This document shows positions 1 to 9,775 of a DNA stretch of 64,000 nucleotides, piece by piece. Source of the stretch: Albula goreensis (lineage: Eukaryota; Chordata; Actinopteri; Albuliformes; Albulidae). The translations under genes and the position numbers were made by a program. The DNA is taken from assembly GCA_022829145.1 (NCBI GenBank), contig CM040744.1, positions 13,154,218 to 13,218,217 on the forward strand. The letters run 5' to 3'. The notes under the pieces are model-generated. The model made no database searches. It saw only the letters and a list, made by a program, of their open reading frames with translations, and was not told where the DNA came from. Each line of letters opens with the position of its first letter. The first letter of the stretch is position 1.

Positions 1-243
1 TTTAAATATTATGTGTATGAAATACCATGAAATTATCAGGTCATTTTCTCACCAAAGCTAGCCCACATAATCCAAAATCAATGAATTTAGCTTTTTGAAA
101 TGACTGTACACCAAATTAACAAAAACATTTATCATTAAAATTATATGATAAAGTTTGTTATATAGCTCTTCCTGAAAAAAACTTCTATCCGCAATAAAGC
201 AATATTTTGGTTTCATTGGTTTCCCATGATTATTTGTCAACAG

Positions 244-354
244 GAGGCTCCTGACTTCATGAACTCCATTGGTCTTAGGGTGGATGTTGGCCTTCAGAAC
301 CCAGATGCCAACCCTGTGCTTGATGTTTTTGCTCCAAATGCCTGGGAGTTCTTT
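244..354 (+). CDS. itga2: itga2 exon, 37 codons, leg region
   Basis: Acceptor CAG at 241-243 and donor GTATGT at 355; phase 0 at both ends. It encodes a leg segment with VDVGLQNPDANPVLD, matching human ISLENPGTNPALE. Bases 1-243 are the preceding intron and hold nothing I recognise. Confidence 0.88.
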
Positions 355-3300
355 GTATGTCTCCTTCTCTCTTTAGAGATTTGATTGTGTATTTAACAGT
401 AGAAGGCAAATCATATTTTTTCATGTTTCATTTCTACATCACTCTATATATGAATTAAATAAGATATATTAATTAAAATAATAAAGAATAACCACATTGA
501 GAAACTTTATAAGAAAGCTTTGTCCTTTTAATTGTAGATTCCCTTCCATAAGGACTGTGGCTCTGATGAAGTATGTGTAGGTGACCTGGTGTTAACTGTG
601 AAAAAGGGAGCTGAAGCATCAAGGTGAGCTCTTCCTATTGGTCACTTAAGGTTTGATATGATCTCCAACATGTCAAAGTGAGATCTTCCCATTGGTCACT
701 TAAGGTTTGATATCATCTCCAACATGTCAAGGTGAGCTCTTCCCATTGGTCACTTAAGGTTTGATGTCATCTCCAACACTGGCCTTCCTTCTCAGTAAGG
801 CATTTTGTTATTAAAATTCATCACACATTTCCCACGTCAATTATTTCCTTAGAAAACACATGCACACACGCACACACAGAATTTTGGGAACAACTACATG
901 ACAAGTTTTGTTGAAACTGTCATTGAGGCACCATTTTACCTTTTTTCTGAGATGATCTATGGTATTATCTGTGGTATGGTATGGTATTCCACCTTCCATT
1001 TGCCTTTTGACAGTTGACAAATTATACCATGTTTTAGGCATCACTAGATATGCCATTACATAAAGAGCACCAGTCCAGTTTGGGGATTTAGCTAAGCTCT
1101 GCAGTGTATTTGAGTCAGAGTCTTTTCGGGTGAACTTACCCACTCCACACGACTCTACACTGTCTCTCTATTTCCACTGTACACAAAGAGAAACTGGCCA
1201 GGCTAAACGTTTCCATGTGAATTGTGGAAGACTTGCAGAGAATGTTTGATGGCATTCCCTAATTATTTGGTCGGTTAAAACAGACACATTCAGACCCCTA
1301 AAATACTCATATGGCATTTTAATTCATTGTCTTCCCATAGTTTAACAAGCACTTCTGCACTGCTTATTTTGAAGCTGATCGTTATAGACAGCATGCATCT
1401 CATAAACTGGGCAGTGCAGACAAAACACTGCAATGTAGAAACAATATAGAGAGTGGGAGTGATGTATGCTAACATAATAGTGACAGCTTATGGAAAAACT
1501 ATGTGTTTGGAAGCTTTTAATAGGATCTGCGGAGATCTCAACTCAGAAACATGTTTCCGCTCTTCATCTTTCATTTTCATTTATGTGTGTACTTCATGTA
1601 CTTATGTCATTTACTGAAAGGGAGAGTAAATGCTAAAACAAATGCTCGATTCAGGATCCTTTTGATGAAATTCATTATGAAAAACTTCCATTACTGTGAG
1701 ATTCCTTTGAATTCTTGGCAAAATGCTTTATTTGACTGTTATTAGACTTCATTGTCTGAAGTTGATTCATTCTGGTATGATACTGGCTTCAGGACTTCCA
1801 TTGTACGGCATGCAGGATTTATTAGTAATTTATTAGTTGTCTTGTGTGGAAAATACAACTCATGGGAGGAGTAGTAAGATTTTCTAAAACAGATTTGCAC
1901 TGATCAGTTCTGTTTTATTCTGTGTTATTTTAATACACTTACACTGACAGGTACTGATTTATATTGATTTACCCAAGTTTCACTAACTTAATGGTAATGG
2001 AGGTTTTTTTTTCTTGCAGTAAACCCCCGGTGCTGGTCAGCTCTAAGAATAGAAGGCTCTCCTTTGCCATCTCAGTGAAAAACAAGAAGGAGAATGCATA
2101 CAACTCTAGGGTCATTGCTACATACTCTAAAAACCTGTTTTATGCCTCTATAACTCCTCCAGTAAGTGTTTATAAAGATACAGTGGTAACTAATAAGGTT
2201 TAGTGCTGGATGTCTATCTGGATTCCCAAAACCGGTGGTTATTCTTATGTTTTAAAAGGAAATATAAGTTTAGTTTTACAGTAAAATTTAATACAGTAAA
2301 AAGTTTTCATTCATGCATTACATTACATTAAACTGTATGCCATTGAGGTTTGTTTAACATTGAACCTTTTTAGTATATTCACCAAAACTTATGAAATGGT
2401 GTTGTATGATGTTCTTGTATAATTTCAAATGGCAGGGTGGCTCATGTAGTTTTAATTATTACAATTCAAACAGGGTGGTATTGTGGCTCAGTGGTTAGCA
2501 CTATGGCCTGAAATAATGAAGGATCCATGTTTAATATGAAGAATTAGCATGTTCTCATGTTATCACAACAGTTTATGAAAATATCATCATCAGGTTAAAA
2601 CATCACTTGGGTTACTTTTGCTACTCTCATTTCAGAGTGATGGAACAGAAGTCAAATGCACATCAATGAGAGAAGCTCATGTACTGTCATGTCAGGTGGG
2701 ATATCCAGCACTCAAAAAGGACCAAGAGGTGAGCTTCATACAGCACAGAGGTGCCAGGCTTCATACAGCACAGGCACTGGCCAGTCAGGCACTGGCCAGG
2801 CTTCATACAGCATTGGCCAGGCACTGGCCAGCTTCATACAGCACAGTCATTTCATCACAGGCACAGGCACTGGCCAGGCTTCATACAGCACAGTCATTGG
2901 CCAGGCTTTAAACAATGCAGTACAGCACAGTCATTGGCCAGGCCAGTCAATGGCCAGGCTTCATACAGCACAGTCATTGGCCAGGCTTAAACAATAGTCA
3001 AGCCACAGTCAATGTCACTGGCCAGGCTTCATACAGCACAGTCACTGGCCAGGCTTCATACAGTCAATGGCCAGGCTTCATACAGCACAGTTGGCCAGGC
3101 TTTAAACAATGCACATACAGCACAGGCATTGGCCAGGCTTCAGCACAGTCACAGCTTCAAACAAGCACATGGCCAGGCTTCATACAGCACAGTCAGTGGC
3201 CAGGCTTCATACAGCACAGGCACTGGCCAGGCTTCATACAGCACAGTCACTGGCCAGGCTTCATACAGCACAGTCATTGGCCAGGCTTTAAACAATGCAG

Positions 3301-6300
3301 TCAATGGCCAGGCTTCATACAGCACAGTCATTGGCCAGGCTTTAAACAATGCAGTCAATGGCCAGGCTTCATACAGCACAGTCATTGGCCAGGCTTTAAA
3401 CAATGCAGTCAATGGCCAGACTTCATACAGCACAGTCATTGGCCAGGCTTAAAACAATGCAGTCAGTGGCCAGGCTTCATACAGCACAGTCATTGGCCAG
3501 GCTTTAAACAATGCAGTCAATGGCCAGACTTCATACAGCACAGGCATTGGCCAGGCTTCATACAGCACAGTCAATGGCCAGGCTTCATACAGCACAGGCA
3601 CTGGCCAGGCTTCATACAGCACAGTCAATGGCCAGGCTTCATACAGCACAGGCACTGGCCAGGCTTCATACAGCACAGTCAATGGCCAGGCTTTAAACAA
3701 TGCAGTCAATGGCCAGACTTCATACAGCACAGGCATTGGCCAGGCTTAAAACAATGCAGTCAGTGGCCAGGCTTCATACAGCACAGTCATTGGCCAGGCT
3801 TTAAACAATGCAGTCAGTGGCCAGGCTTCATACAGCACAGTCATTGGCCAGGCTTTAAACAATGCAGTCAGTGGCCAGGCTTCATACAGCACAGTCAGTG
3901 GCCAGGCTTCATACAGCAAAGTCATTGGAAAGGCTTGACACAATATTGCAAATGAACTTGGGCTGATTTGTGTTTTTTTAAATCCACAAGGTGAATTTTG
4001 GGATCAGCTTCGACTTCAACTCGAACGAGCTGCAAAACAAGGCTCTGGTCAATTTTGAAGTAAAAAGGTAAGAGCAACACAGCAATTTTGTTCTCAGTTT
4101 GGGAATTAATGGCAGGAAAAAGTTTATGTCATCTTCCAGACCTTCTTTAGTGTTTTGGAGGGAGGATTATTAGTCTTTTATAATGCTGTAAATAATTGAA
4201 GTGACTATGAACAGAGCAACCACATTTTAGGATGGCAAGAAGTGATTTGAGAAAAACAGGAAGGAAAGGAAAGGTGAAAATGAAAATTAGATGAAATACG
4301 AGGCTTGGAAAACAGGAGATTAAAGTCCTGTTTAATTTTAAATGAGTCTGAGTTTCTTAAGTGGACAGTGGCCTTCCGATTGAATGGATTCAGGCAGTGA
4401 GCCAGTTAGGCCTTTAACATGAGCTATTCAGTTGAAGCTGCTGTATCTACAGCTTTCATCAAAAATGGCTGTATCTGGGGTAATCAGCTGCATTCAGACA
4501 TCTCCCTCCTTATTTATGTTCAACAGTGACAGCAGAGAGGAGAGGCCTGCAGACAACAAAGTGAACATCTCCATTCCTGTTCAGTATGACTCTGAAATCA
4601 TTCTTACAAGGTACTGTATGAAGCAACATAATACATTACACCACAGTTCAATAGGAACTTCATTTTGGCTAAGAGATAGCATAAACATATTCAATGTTTA
4701 CAGCATAAATTGTAGAAATATGGTATACATTCCAGTGGCAATCTTCTAATGTTGGTTGTGAAATTGTGCCTTGGTTTTTAAAAGTGATGTGAGAGTGGAG
4801 TGTTCAGTGATTAACATCTCATTGTAGCTTCACCCTTTATGGGATTCATAAATCCACATTCTCCCATCCATAGTTTTTAGTTTGTGCTGTGGCTGAAGGT
4901 GAAATCCCTCACTAGTAATCATTTTGGTCATTTGGATTGGAAATGCATCAAAAAATTCGCACAAATGGGATATAAACATCATGGAAATGGGTTACAAACG
5001 TCAGGGAAACAATGTTATTGAATTTGAGCCCCCCTTTGGCGCTCTGCTTGCCCATCAACATACTGACATGTGATTTCATTTGCTCAGAAAATTATGTCAG
5101 GCCCAAAGAACGCTTGTGTAATTTCATTCAGGGAGCACATACGGTGCTTGCCTCCCTCAGAGAGGAAAAACCAACCTCCTTTATGATCATGCAGAGTACA
5201 CGTATTGGCAAGAAGAGATGTTGAGTCCTCCATGCCAAAGGGCCTCGGCCTCCAGCTTTGGAAACTGAACCATTTAACCAGCTGACTCAATGGGATGATG
5301 TCACTGCCTGTAAAAAATATCACTGTTCCATTGCACATAACATCTCCATCTGCCAACAAAACTTGTTTTCCACATCTTTTCTTAGAGAAACTAATATTCA
5401 TTTTTATGTGGTGGACGAGAAGAGGAAAGCAAAGACCATGGTGACGAATTACAATGATATTGGTCCAGAGCTCAATTTGACACTGAAAGTAAGTAAATTC
5501 TGACCAAACAGGGCCCATAGTCATAATTTATAAATCGTAATGCACTGAGGGTATGACTTTAGCTGTTTAAACCTTGTATCTTTAAGCTGGTTTGGACTGC
5601 AGAACCCATTGTTTTATGAATGTATGACTGACATTGGCATTTTGTAGAGAAGGTGTCAGAGAATGTGACTTACCTAGCTAACTGTAGTGAATCTGCATCT
5701 GGTCTCTTCTCCAGGTTTCCACAGTGAACTTTCCAGTCGGTCTGGCCTTCTTAACTGTGTTGCTACCAGTGACCACCAAAGGAGGCAATCCACTGCTGTA
5801 TGTGACTGGAGTCAACACTGAATCAGTGGGTTTTCATTTATGCAAAGAATAGCAATTAAATCTCCACAGGCCTCACACAAGTTTGTAATATAAGTCTGTC
5901 ACCAAGTACATGGCATTATACAGAGGTCATTTTATGTGTTCCACAAACAAATCATAAGTGTCACATACATGCTGCCCCCCTCTCCCAAGTCTATGGGAGA
6001 TGGTCACTCAGTGGAGCTAAGAGCAGTTGTTCAATTTAGGTAGAAAAAAACAAAATAAAAATTATTGGAATCAAAGACAAGTTTCCATATAGTTTGAACC
6101 AGATTTAAATGAAAAACTCACTATTAACGTTCCCTTGAAAGCTAATGCCCGAACGATGCTTGAATCTGAGACAGTGTAACTGATATTTCTCAGCTGTTGT
6201 GAAACAAGTTTTAATTCATTTTACTCATAAAACAAGACACGTACAGAAAGACCATGTGGGTCAGTTTATACTTGCACCAGTTGACAAGTAAATCCCCCAC

Positions 6301-8169
6301 GTTCCCCTGATATCCTGCCCTAAGCCACCCGAGCCCTTCATTTCCTCTGTTTGCCCTGATGTGAGGTGCTGCGGAGATTCGCCCATTGAGACAACAAAAG
6401 GACAGGGTGAGCAGGGCCGTGGACTGACAGCAGAATCTATTTCCTGCAGGGTGGCGGCGTGACCTGTGAGGCAAACAGCCTGATCGACCCACGGCAGATC
6501 AGCAAGCGGCCCATCACTGCTTCCTTCTCACACGAGAGTTTCCGGGGGACGGCCGAGCTGGTGAGGCTTATACATCAATGCATTTACCTGTGGTTGTGTC
6601 ACCATGTTGTTACTCACATCCGAGAATGTCTGCTAAATGACTGTAGGGTAATGTAACGTAATGTAATGTAATGTAATATGGTGTATCTGTGAGCTACTTG
6701 CAGAGGATTGCTTTCTCTGAAGATAAAGCTTTTCTAAGACCTCCTGGAAGGCCCAGTCGGTCCAGTGCAGACTGTTAACACGTTGAACAAGTGATAAATG
6801 TATTTTTATCAAATTATGGTGTATATGCATATCATTTGTGCATATCTGTAATCTGTCTCTCTTGCAGGATTGCAAAAGTGCTAGGTGTGAGTCCATGAAA
6901 TGTGTGCTCAAAGATTTGGGAACAAAGAGTGATTATTTTGTCAATATCACCACAAGGATATGGAATGGCACATTTGTGTCTGTAAGTAACATTTTATATT
7001 CCCCAAGACAGCTTACATTCAGAATGATAGCATAGCAAGGCCATGAATGTCCATGTAAATGTTGTATTAGTCAGTACAGTCAGTGCAGCATGTTATATGG
7101 TGGATTTCACTATTATTTGTCCTTTATTTTCCTCCCACTATTAAAGTCGACTTTCCAGTCCATCAAACTCACTGCAAGAGCTGAGATTGAAACATCACAG
7201 CCTGAATTGTTGGTCATCAGCAATAAGGCATTGCTGGTAAGTTACTTGCTCAGTCTTCCATATTGACTCAAGGAGTGACAGCAGATTATGTCAATCAATA
7301 ACGAGGAAATCAGTTACATCACAAAATTAATTTATAAGATTTTATTATTGGGTATTTCTTACACTAAACACACGGAGCACAGATTTGCTTTTATCAAAGA
7401 GATAATTTTTGTGTGAGCCTTCTCTTTGCTTACAGTGACCTCTTCTGGTCAATACTGGAACAAACTCTGTTCATGTAATTTTGATGAAGATTTTGCCTGA
7501 GTCTCCCTTGAGCGGTTGGATGTTTGTGATAGAGGACTCAGAATGTATTATTGGTATAGTCATGTGATTGCATTTTCCTTCCCCAGGTGGAAATAAGAAT
7601 CACTAAGCCAGGGGAAATAGGGGAGGTACCCATTGGGGTGATTGTGGGCAGTGTGCTTGGGGGCCTGGTCATATTGGCTGCTGCTATTTTACTGCTGTGG
7701 AAGGTAAGGGTCTGTTTTAACAACCCACGATATACATGGTTCAAACATTCCATCATCTGTAGCCCACAATTTTTTTTCAGGTTACAAATACAATTTAAAT
7801 TCCATAAAGGTGTACATAATATAATGAATTCCTGATGTCTTAGCTAGCATGGATGTTTTTTGTTTTCTGTTTTGTCTCATCATGGTCAACAGTGAAAACA
7901 AAAAGACATCCACAAAACTGTTACCCTTTTATTTGAATACTAAAAGTATCCAGATTACAATATCTTATTATGGTCAGTTTATCAAGGCTGCAGTTTATGA
8001 CATTGAAAACAGGTTTGCATGCATATTGATATAGTAGTTGCTAACATTTCTACACTTTACTGATCTCGGTTGTTTGCAGTTGGGCTTCTTCAAGAGTAAG
8101 TACCAGCAGCTGCGGAAGAATGCAGAGGCAGAGGGAGAGAATGAGGAAGCGCAGCAGAATTCTGCATGA
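244..8169 (+). CDS. itga2: Integrin alpha-2, C-terminal 442 residues (13 exons; gene continues upstream of the window)
   Basis: Alpha subunit of the alpha2-beta1 collagen/laminin receptor of the plasma membrane. Coding exons are 244-354, 538-623, 2020-2161, 2636-2728, 3991-4067, 4527-4610, 5386-5488, 5715-5825, 6450-6560, 6868-6981, 7147-7236, 7587-7703 and 8080-8169. All have AG/GT borders, phases agree throughout, and the sum is 1,329 nt including TGA. The product aligns by eye with human ITGA2 from the calf-1 region onward: IPFHKDCG, DGTEV, GYPALK, FVNITTRIWNGTF, GVIVGS, LWKLGFFK. Cysteine pairs are kept (CGSDEVC; the cluster around DCKSARC). N-glycosylation sequons include NIS, NIT and NGT. 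One transmembrane helix lies in exon 7587-7703. ITGA1 fits less well because its tail is different. Oddities are the serine in GFFKS and the minisatellite intron. The head with propeller and I domain lies before base 1. If the gene has the 30 exons of human ITGA2, these would be 18-30. Confidence 0.93.
538..623 (+). CDS. itga2: itga2 exon with the IPFHKDCG motif
   Basis: Starts after TTGTAG with IPFHKDCGSDEVC, nearly identical to human IPFHKDCGEDGLC, so it anchors the paralogue call. The exon ends in phase 2 at AAG|GTGAGC, and that donor is repeated twice downstream. Confidence 0.93.
620..778 (+). repeat. 54-bp tandem triplication that starts at a splice donor
   Basis: Three near-identical copies begin at about 620, 674 and 728. 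The period is exactly 54 bp, measured from the GTGAG at 624, 678 and 732. Each copy holds CATTGGTCACTTAAGGTTTG or a one-base variant. The repeat starts across the exon 538-623 donor, so donor-like sites are present in triplicate (AAGGTGAGC, AAAGTGAGA, AAGGTGAGC). Confidence 0.9.
779..2019 (+). other. Rest of the itga2 intron between exons 538-623 and 2020-2161
   Basis: AT-rich intron sequence with a short CA-rich patch near 855-880 and no coding similarity I recognise. Short open frames on either strand have no codon or family support. The acceptor at 2011-2019 follows a T-run. Confidence 0.6.
2020..2161 (+). CDS. itga2: itga2 exon, calf region (KNKKENAYNS)
   Basis: Acceptor TTCTTGCAG and donor GTAAGT at 2162. 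The split serine AG|T joins it in frame to the previous exon. RRLSFAISVKNKKENAYNS aligns with human KRLTFSVTLKNKRESAYNT; KNLFYASITPP follows. Confidence 0.93.
2472..2540 (+). repeat. Short relic of a common fish interspersed repeat
   Basis: The stretch GTGGCTCAGTGGTTAGCACT is the recognisable head of a very widespread fish repeat with a tRNA-like A-box. The following bases resemble the usual continuation only loosely. It lies in the intron 2162-2635. No target-site duplications were seen. Confidence 0.5.
2636..2728 (+). CDS. itga2: itga2 exon, 31 codons, DGTEV...GYPALKKDQE
   Basis: Acceptor TTTCAG and donor GTGAGC; phase 0 at both ends. It carries two cysteines matching the human disulfide in this segment, then GYPALKKDQE (human GYPALKREQQ). 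Reading past the donor stays open for 60 more codons into the minisatellite, which is intron by homology. Confidence 0.92.
2733..3945 (+). repeat. Intronic minisatellite, about 44 copies of a 27-bp unit with 54-bp higher-order pairing
   Basis: Two related 27-bp units share GGCCAGGCTT at their start. Type A continues CATACAGCACAGTCATT; type B continues TAAACAATGCAGTCAAT. From about 3250 to 3540 and again from about 3680 to 3890 they largely alternate A-B, giving a 54-bp super-repeat. Elsewhere A units run in series with GGCACT, GTCAAT or GTCACT endings, and the first part (to about 3180) is irregular. Because 27 is a multiple of three and the units lack stops in several frames, long frames arise on both strands. 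It starts within five bases of the splice donor at 2729 and ends about 45 bases before the next exon. Confidence 0.95.
3991..4067 (+). CDS. itga2: itga2 exon, VNFGISFDFN
   Basis: Acceptor CCACAAG and donor GTAAGA at 4068. The start VNFGISFDFN aligns with human VTFTINFDFN; NELQNKALVNFEV follows. This exon directly continues ...KKDQE of exon 2636-2728, which shows that the minisatellite between them is intron. Confidence 0.92.
4527..4610 (+). CDS. itga2: itga2 exon, ADNKVNISIPVQYDSEI
   Basis: Acceptor CAACAG and donor GTACTG. It matches human ADNLVNLKIPLLYDAEI. The NIS in VNISIP is a possible N-glycosylation site. The split codons at both ends keep frame. Confidence 0.92.
5386..5488 (+). CDS. 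itga2: itga2 exon, calf-2 start (TNIHFYVV...NDIGPEL)
   Basis: Acceptor TTCTTAG and donor GTAAGT. TNIHFY matches human TNINFY, and NDIGPELNLTLK matches EDVGPKFIFSLK. A 146-codon frame on the opposite strand over 5084-5524 is a shadow of this exon. Confidence 0.92.
5715..5825 (+). CDS. itga2: itga2 exon, calf-2 (NPLLYVTGV)
   Basis: Acceptor CTCCAG and donor GTGGGT, phase 0, 37 codons. GNPLLYVTGVNTES aligns with human KNPLMYLTGVQTDK. The donor is weaker than its neighbours. Confidence 0.9.
6450..6560 (+). CDS. itga2: itga2 exon, calf-2 (SFSHESFRGTAEL)
   Basis: Acceptor TCCTGCAG and donor GTGAGG, phase 0, 37 codons. GVTCEAN corresponds to human DISCNAD, and HESFRGTAEL to SENFRHTKEL. It is more GC-rich than the surrounding introns. 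Confidence 0.91.
6619..6681 (+). repeat. SINE-tail-like relic with TAATG repeat
   Basis: GTCTGCTAAATGACTGTA followed by about six TAATG/TAACG copies is the common tail of an interspersed repeat in fish genomes. It occupies much of the short intron 6561-6867. The 5' head is not clear. Confidence 0.55.
6868..6981 (+). CDS. itga2: itga2 exon, cysteine cluster and FVNITTRIWNGTF
   Basis: Acceptor CTTGCAG and donor GTAAGT, 38 codons. The cysteines of DCKSARCESMKC line up with human NCRTASCSNVTC. FVNITTRIWNGTF is almost identical to human FVNVTTRIWNGTF and has two N-glycosylation sequons. Confidence 0.95.
7147..7236 (+). CDS. itga2: itga2 exon, end of the calf-2 domain
   Basis: Acceptor ATTAAAG and donor GTAAGT, 30 codons. 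STFQSIKLTARAEI matches human STFQTVQLTAAAEI. Confidence 0.92.
7587..7703 (+). CDS. itga2: itga2 exon, membrane-proximal stalk and transmembrane helix
   Basis: Acceptor CCCCAG and donor GTAAGG, 39 codons. KPGEIGEVPIGVIVGS (human KPDEKAEVPTGVIIGS) leads into a hydrophobic, glycine-containing helix of about 23 residues ending in LLLWK. The polar residues just before it mark the outer membrane face. Confidence 0.95.
8080..8169 (+). CDS. itga2: itga2 last coding exon, cytoplasmic tail
   Basis: Acceptor TTTGCAG, 29 residues, then TGA at 8167-8169. It opens with LGFFKSKYQQLRKN (human LGFFKRKYEKMTKN) and ends in an acidic, glutamine-rich stretch instead of human DETTELSS. The arginine of the usual GFFKR clasp motif is serine here. 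Confidence 0.93.
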   Translation: MGFFKSKYQQLRKNAEAEGENEEAQQNSA

Positions 8170-9775
8170 CAACATGAAAACATGACAACACACGGTGGCC
8201 ACTGATGAAACCCAAGCCAGAGGCAATCTATCACAATGGAGACTGCAAGCCCTGCATTACTTCCTGGTTGGACTAAGGAGTTCCTGTTGTGGAATTTTAG
8301 CTTCAATAAGGCAGGGTTGGATCAGTCAAAGCACCGTTGGCAGAGGGTCTGCCATCTTGGTTCACCACTGATACACTATGTTGGCCAATCTTTTACAAAG
8401 GGAGTATGGGGGGCAGGGTGAAAAAAGAATTGAATGTATGTGGAATATTGTCTCTAGTTGTCATGGATGTTGGGGGTATTCTATTAGACCACCTGTCTTC
8501 AAACACATGGGAAATGAGTTTGATTGGTCAGTCTGTACACAGCACCTGAACACAGCAGAAGGCCCAGAGACCAAGACTGACCTCTGTAGAGGTGTTCAGG
8601 CCCAAAGTCAGGAATTCAAATTGTAAGATTGTCATTGGACCCATTGTTGTAATAAGACATTTTTGTACTTCATTGCAATTACTTCATTGTTGTTACCACT
8701 TTAAGATGTCATACACTGAATTTACATTAGGTTACTATTAATCTTCTGAACTGCCATTATTCTTATTAAAATCTGTTTGTTAATTTATCAGTTATTCCTT
8801 TGGTTGTACATATCTCGAAATGCACAGCTGTTTAAATAACAATGAAAATGACTGCTTTTTTACTTGTACATTTGAGAGTGAGTATTTGTCTCAGACAAAT
8901 CAGTTTAAGCTATATGTGGAATGTTCAGTGTAGTTTGGCTCATATTTATTGAAATTAATGGATGTAAGAAATAGCAAGAAATCTATATTTTACATTCATT
9001 CTTACTTGCATTGGAATGTTTGTAAGGTCATTCTGAGCTTGGCACCGAAAATTGTGCACATTAGTTGTATGCTAAATCTGTTCTGTCATTTCTCAGATAC
9101 ATTTGGCCAGTTTAGTTGTTGCACATGATGTTTATTGCAATACTTTATCAGGATGTAATAACTTTAATAACTCTTGTAGTTGCACAAAGTGCTTCCAGGC
9201 ATTATAAAAAGTACACCTAAGACATTTACATGCTGTGCTTTCAGTTTGGTATCCTCATTTAATCAGGCATGGAAATTGTATTCTTTTGCATTTATGGTCA
9301 AGATAAAAACACCTGAAGGTGCTGGAAGGCAAGGTAAATTCAATGAATGCTTCAGAGAACAGTTTGAGGGAAGCTCTGTTATAACCCAAAGAACAAAGAA
9401 TATGTGATGTTGAATCTATGTAACATTTACACTCAACATGAGTAAATCAGGGCTTTGTTTTAATATTAATATGGACTTCCCACAAAACAATGTTCCCTTC
9501 TCTTTCCCTGTAGCACAAGAATAGAGGGAGCTCTATGATACATTAAGGCCACAGTTAATAGAACAATAGTTTTGTCCCACATCCAGGCCAGAAAATTTCT
9601 GATTCTCTTAATTTTCAAAAAGCTTCGTAATTGATGATTGGTTAGAGGTTAGTGTGAATATTTAGTGGGCTTTGGGGGCATTGTACAATCCCACACAGCT
9701 CATGTATTGTGATAAAAGCACTGCTGTCTATTTGAGAATATTTGTCTTATAATAAAGAGGAAGTCCTTGCAGTGG
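8170..9775 (+). other. itga2: itga2 3' UTR (predicted)
   Basis: AT-rich sequence with no credible frame follows the TGA. The first strong AATAAA is at 9751-9756, so cleavage near 9775 is predicted; ATTAAA at 8766 would give a shorter form. A Pumilio-type TGTACATA is at 8805-8812. The 3' end is an estimate without transcript evidence. Confidence 0.6.

Larger units (their letters stand above)
4068..8079 (+). other. Remaining itga2 introns
   Basis: Introns 4068-4526, 4611-5385, 5826-6449, 6561-6867, 6982-7146, 7237-7586 and 7704-8079 are AT-rich. Apart from the SINE-tail relic at 6619-6681 I see no RNA gene, transposon or extra exon in them. Open frames such as 7849-8034 look random. Confidence 0.55.

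Noticed and set aside
2733-3945. Possible CRISPR-like array because of regular repeats
   Set aside because: Units are directly adjacent with no unique spacers, and the setting is a vertebrate intron.
2915-3955. 346-codon open frame of WPGFIQHSH/WPGFKQCSQ repeats, plus similar frames in other phases and on the minus strand
   Set aside because: All come from the stop-free 27-bp minisatellite. The flanking exons join across it in frame by homology to integrin alpha-2, so it is intron.
5084-5524. 146-codon minus-strand frame
   Set aside because: Antisense shadow over itga2 exon 5386-5488 with no family resemblance.
7995-8306. 103-codon minus-strand frame
   Set aside because: Antisense to the last itga2 exon and 3' UTR; codon content looks random.
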